Source of the DNA: RGIG1828 sp045586905
GTDB lineage: Bacteria > Bacillota > Clostridia > UMGS1810
Direction: 5' to 3'
DNA length: 64,000 bases
NCBI GenBank assembly: GCA_045586905.1
Contig: JAZNBF010000107.1
Span: 15,975 to 79,974, forward strand
Under the pieces are notes generated by a model. The model saw only the letters and a list, made by a program, of their open reading frames with translations, was not told the origin of the DNA and searched no databases. Made by a program: the position numbers and the translations under genes. Positions 62,378 to 64,000 of this stretch are shown here, piece by piece. Positions within the stretch are counted from its first letter, which is position 1, and every line of letters begins with the position of its first letter.

Positions 62378-62430
62378 TTAAATAACGAAAACAAATTAAA
62401 TAACGAAAACAAATTAAATAACGAAAACGA
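62378..62430 (+). repeat. 18-bp tandem repeat, about 2.9 copies
   Basis: TTAAATAACGAAAACAAA occurs at 62378 and 62396, and a third copy with one substitution begins at 62414. It lies between the last surface-protein gene and its terminator, in no reading frame I can support. Confidence 0.9.
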
Positions 62431-62435
62431 ATAAC

Positions 62436-62474
62436 AAAAATCCGCAGGACTGTTTTAGGTCTTGCGGATTTTTT
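62436..62474 (+). terminator. Terminator of the surface-protein operon
   Basis: AAAAATCCGCA paired with TGCGGATTTTT, plus GAC/GTC nearer the loop, followed by T residues. Confidence 0.88.
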
Positions 62475-62563
62475 ATATTTCTACTCAGTTAACAAAATTC
62501 GACTTTTTTGAATATTATAAAGTTGCGGATACAAACAACACTTTCCGCCACGGAGGTGAGAAC

Positions 62564-62743
62564 GTGAAAATTCCTTTTATGCCCGAAAATCCCCGTCTGG
62601 CTGCTGCCTATGTGCCTTTTCAGGAGTTTAAAAACCTTTATTCTACCGACAAAGCCTTAAAAAAAGGAACAATATTCAAAGATTTAGATATTCCTTTTGA
62701 AACCTATAAGGACAATCCAATAATGAATCCTTTCATAAAATAA
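62564..62743 (+). CDS. cotJA: Spore coat protein CotJA
   Basis: A 59-residue protein matching CotJA: PENPRLAAAYVPFQEFKNLY, then KALKKGTIFKDLDIPF. The GTG at 62564 is chosen because GGAGGTG lies just upstream; the longer frame starts inside the previous terminator. CotJA is an inner-coat component needed for CotJC assembly in B. subtilis, where cotJ is sigma-E dependent. A loose sigma-E-like pair (GAATATT, GATACAAA) is upstream, but its spacer of about 11 bases is short. First gene of cotJABC. Confidence 0.88.
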   Translation: MKIPFMPENPRLAAAYVPFQEFKNLYSTDKALKKGTIFKDLDIPFETYKDNPIMNPFIK

Positions 62744-62759
62744 AACGGAGGTAATATAT

Positions 62760-63149
62760 ATGATTTATCCATCTGAAGACATTAGTCGCTTCAATCAGGG
62801 AAACTCAGCATATTCTCCTTCAAAAGAAAGAGACTGTGTGGAGTGTCCTGTAAACGAAAGAGATATTTTACGCTACGAAATGGAAAACACACCCAACTAT
62901 AACACCGAATGTGAAATGATGAGAAAAATTCAGGAAACCGAATTTTCTATCGTTGACCTCAACCTCTTTTTAGACACACATCCCGACTCAAAAGAGGCTC
63001 TCGAGCTTTACACTAAGCTCTGCGCAACTCTTAAAAGCCTCAAGGCAGACTATGTTTCAAAATATGGTCCTCTTTGTGCTAAAGACAGTGTAAACAAAGC
63101 TCCGTTCCAATGGGTAGAAACAGGCCGCAAATGGCCATGGCAAATATGA
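62760..63149 (+). CDS. cotJB: Spore coat protein CotJB, N-terminally extended
   Basis: A 129-residue protein. From about residue 45 it matches CotJB: MMRKIQETEFSIVDLNLFLD, THPDSKEALELY, YGPLCAKD and the terminal PFQWVETGRKWPWQ. About 40 residues precede that core, with a CVECPVNERD motif. CotJB proteins are usually near 90 residues, so the extension is odd, but GGAGG before the ATG supports the start. The gene lies 16 bases after cotJA and 13 before cotJC. Confidence 0.88.
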   Translation: MIYPSEDISRFNQGNSAYSPSKERDCVECPVNERDILRYEMENTPNYNTECEMMRKIQETEFSIVDLNLFLDTHPDSKEALELYTKLCATLKSLKADYVSKYGPLCAKDSVNKAPFQWVETGRKWPWQI

Positions 63150-63162
63150 GGAGGTAGAAAAC

Positions 63163-63747
63163 ATGTGGGAATATGAAAGAAAACTAATCTATCCTGTAAA
63201 AATAAAAAATCCAAATCCTGAGCTTGCAAAAATCGTAATTGCGCAATACGGTGGTCCCGATGGCGAGCTTGGTGCATCACTTCGTTATCTCAGCCAACGC
63301 TACACTATGCCCGACGAAGTCAGCAAAGGTCTTTTAACCGATATTGGCACTGAAGAACTCGCTCATCTCGAAATGGTAGGCACTCTTGTTAACCAGCTCA
63401 CTGATGGCACCAATGCCGAATGTGTGAAAAAAAGCGGCTTTGCCGATTACTTTATCAATCATTCCACAGGTGTATATCCTGCCAATTCAAACGGTTCTCC
63501 GTTCAACGCAATGGCGATTGCTGTATCAGGCGATCCAATAACCGATCTCAACGAAGACCTTGCAGCAGAACAAAAAGCAAGAGCAACTTACAACAACATT
63601 CTCCGTTTAAGCGATGACCCCGATGTCAATGATGTCATCAAATTCCTGAGAGAAAGAGAAATCGTTCACTATCAGCGCTTTGGTGAAGCGTTAAGACGAG
63701 TATACGAAAAATTAAATGAGAAAAACAAATTTTATATGAGTAAATAA
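63163..63747 (+). CDS. cotJC: Spore coat protein CotJC, manganese-catalase-like
   Basis: A 194-residue CotJC. The start WEYERKLIYPVKIKNPNPELA is the family hallmark. Ferritin-like helices bear possible dinuclear-metal ligands: YGGPDGELGASLRYL (Glu), DIGTEELAHLEMVG (E..H) and DLAAEQKARATYNNI with REREIVHYQRFGEAL (E..H) in the C-terminal half. The family is related to manganese catalase. Catalase activity in coats is inferred from that relation. GAGGAGG precedes the ATG. An IS200-type element sits just downstream. Confidence 0.93.
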   Translation: MWEYERKLIYPVKIKNPNPELAKIVIAQYGGPDGELGASLRYLSQRYTMPDEVSKGLLTDIGTEELAHLEMVGTLVNQLTDGTNAECVKKSGFADYFINHSTGVYPANSNGSPFNAMAIAVSGDPITDLNEDLAAEQKARATYNNILRLSDDPDVNDVIKFLREREIVHYQRFGEALRRVYEKLNEKNKFYMSK

Positions 63748-63752
63748 AATAT

Positions 63753-63798
63753 AAAATCCCCAAGATTCAGATATGGTCCGAATCCTGGGGATTTTTTT
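63753..63798 (+). terminator. Terminator after cotJC
   Basis: AAAATCCCC/GGGGATTTT outer stem with an inner GATTC/GAATC stem and a T-run. Confidence 0.88.
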
Positions 63799-63857
63799 GT
63801 TGGCGTCTTTAGACGTGGAAATAAACCCCCGGTTCTACCGGGGGATAATAAAAAGCT

Positions 63858-63887
63858 TTAGCAAAGGAAAAACCTCTGTGATATAAT
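63858..63887 (+). promoter_or_regulatory. Likely tnpA promoter
   Basis: TATAAT at 63882-63887 with a weak TTAGCA 18 bases upstream. Predicted transcription starts near 63894, beyond the 5' arm of the leader hairpin. Confidence 0.5.
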
Positions 63888-63936
63888 AGTAAATGGTTTG
63901 GCGACCGCATTACTAAAAAATATCACGGAGGTTTTT
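63868..63936 (+). promoter_or_regulatory. Leader hairpin covering the tnpA ribosome-binding site
   Basis: A 17-bp stem (63868-63884 with 63920-63936; one G-U pair). GGAGG at 63927-63931 is fully inside the 3' arm. Read-through RNA would fold and block tnpA translation. RNA from the element's own promoter lacks the 5' arm. Confidence 0.75.
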
Positions 63937-63940
63937 AACA

Positions 63941-64000
63941 ATGAAAGAAAAAAACGAAATCAAAAGTAGTGCACATTCAAAGTATAGATGTCAATATCAC
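63941..64000 (+). CDS. tnpA: IS200/IS605-type transposase TnpA, N-terminal start (partial)
   Basis: Only the first 20 codons are in the window, translating MKEKNEIKSSAHSKYRCQYH. The SAHSKYRCQYH part matches the start of Y1 HUH transposases of the IS200/IS605 group (the S-x-HS-x-Y-x-x-x-YH pattern). The catalytic HUH and tyrosine lie beyond the edge. GGAGG lies 9 bases before the ATG. This TnpA family moves single-stranded DNA by cutting at subterminal hairpins. Confidence 0.8.
   Translation, partial: MKEKNEIKSSAHSKYRCQYH

Larger units (their letters stand above)
63806..64000 (+). mobile_element. IS200/IS605-type element, left end (cut by the window edge)
   Basis: The left end begins near 63806-63811, just after the cotJC terminator; the exact cleavage point is uncertain. 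A perfect CCCCCGG/CCGGGGG hairpin with TTCTA loop (63826-63844) is the kind of subterminal hairpin that TnpA binds. A leader hairpin and the start of tnpA follow. The right end and any tnpB lie outside the window. Confidence 0.78.

Noticed and set aside
62378..62430. Possible CRISPR array
   Set aside because: The repeats are 18 bases and directly adjoining, with no spacers, and no cas genes are in the window.

Overview
This window comes from a spore-forming, low-to-moderate-GC member of the Clostridia (Bacillota). The evidence is the spoIIAA-spoIIAB-sigF operon, cotJABC spore-coat genes, whiA, hprK, a zinc-type L32, strong Shine-Dalgarno sequences, and secreted proteins anchored by S-layer homology (SLH) domains. 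The wealth of SLH-anchored glycan-active proteins suggests a polysaccharide-degrading anaerobe, perhaps from the gut and perhaps near Oscillospirales or Monoglobales. That placement is inference only.

Layout. 1-11.9 kb is housekeeping: the end of hprK, ROK glucokinase, murB, whiA, dnaE, pfkA, a small membrane protein, valS and folC. 11.9-13.5 kb is the forespore sigma-F operon, apparently read from a sigma-H-like promoter buried in the folC terminator. 13.5-17.6 kb holds two tandem membrane GT2 glycosyltransferases and pgeF. 17.7-26.2 kb holds yceD-rpmF, a HAD phosphatase, a DUF512 radical SAM protein, der, plsY, a UPF0340 protein (minus strand), a YfcE-like phosphodiesterase, gpsA and pgi. 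26.2-33.7 kb is a mixed block: a CopA copper ATPase fused to a CopZ-like domain and an OPT transporter (both minus strand), a PfkB sugar-phosphate kinase, an E2-like acyltransferase and a DUF3048 lipoprotein.

33.8-62.4 kb is the accessory heart of the window: a glycan-use locus. It has two AraC-type regulators, two unlike heparinase II/III-type lyases carrying SLH anchors, a GH3 glycosidase, a metallophosphoesterase, an LplA-type solute-binding lipoprotein, L-rhamnose isomerase and mutarotase, and a four-gene operon of very large surface proteins built from DNRLRE/CBM96-like, bacterial Ig-like, F5/8C and SLH modules. Three promoters in it (before GH3, the phosphoesterase and rhamnose isomerase) share the same architecture: a direct repeat with 21-bp period whose downstream copy lies a fixed 32 bp from the -10 box. 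This is the signature of a class II AraC-type activator site and defines a small regulon around the regulator at 40.9 kb.

62.5-64 kb holds cotJABC and then the left end of an IS200/IS605-type element, cut by the window edge. Its tnpA ribosome-binding site lies in a 17-bp hairpin that only read-through transcripts would contain. No tRNA, rRNA, CRISPR array, prophage or known riboswitch was recognised. No gene-free stretch exceeds 300 bases; the longest, 44801-45082, holds a weak terminator and one of the three operators.
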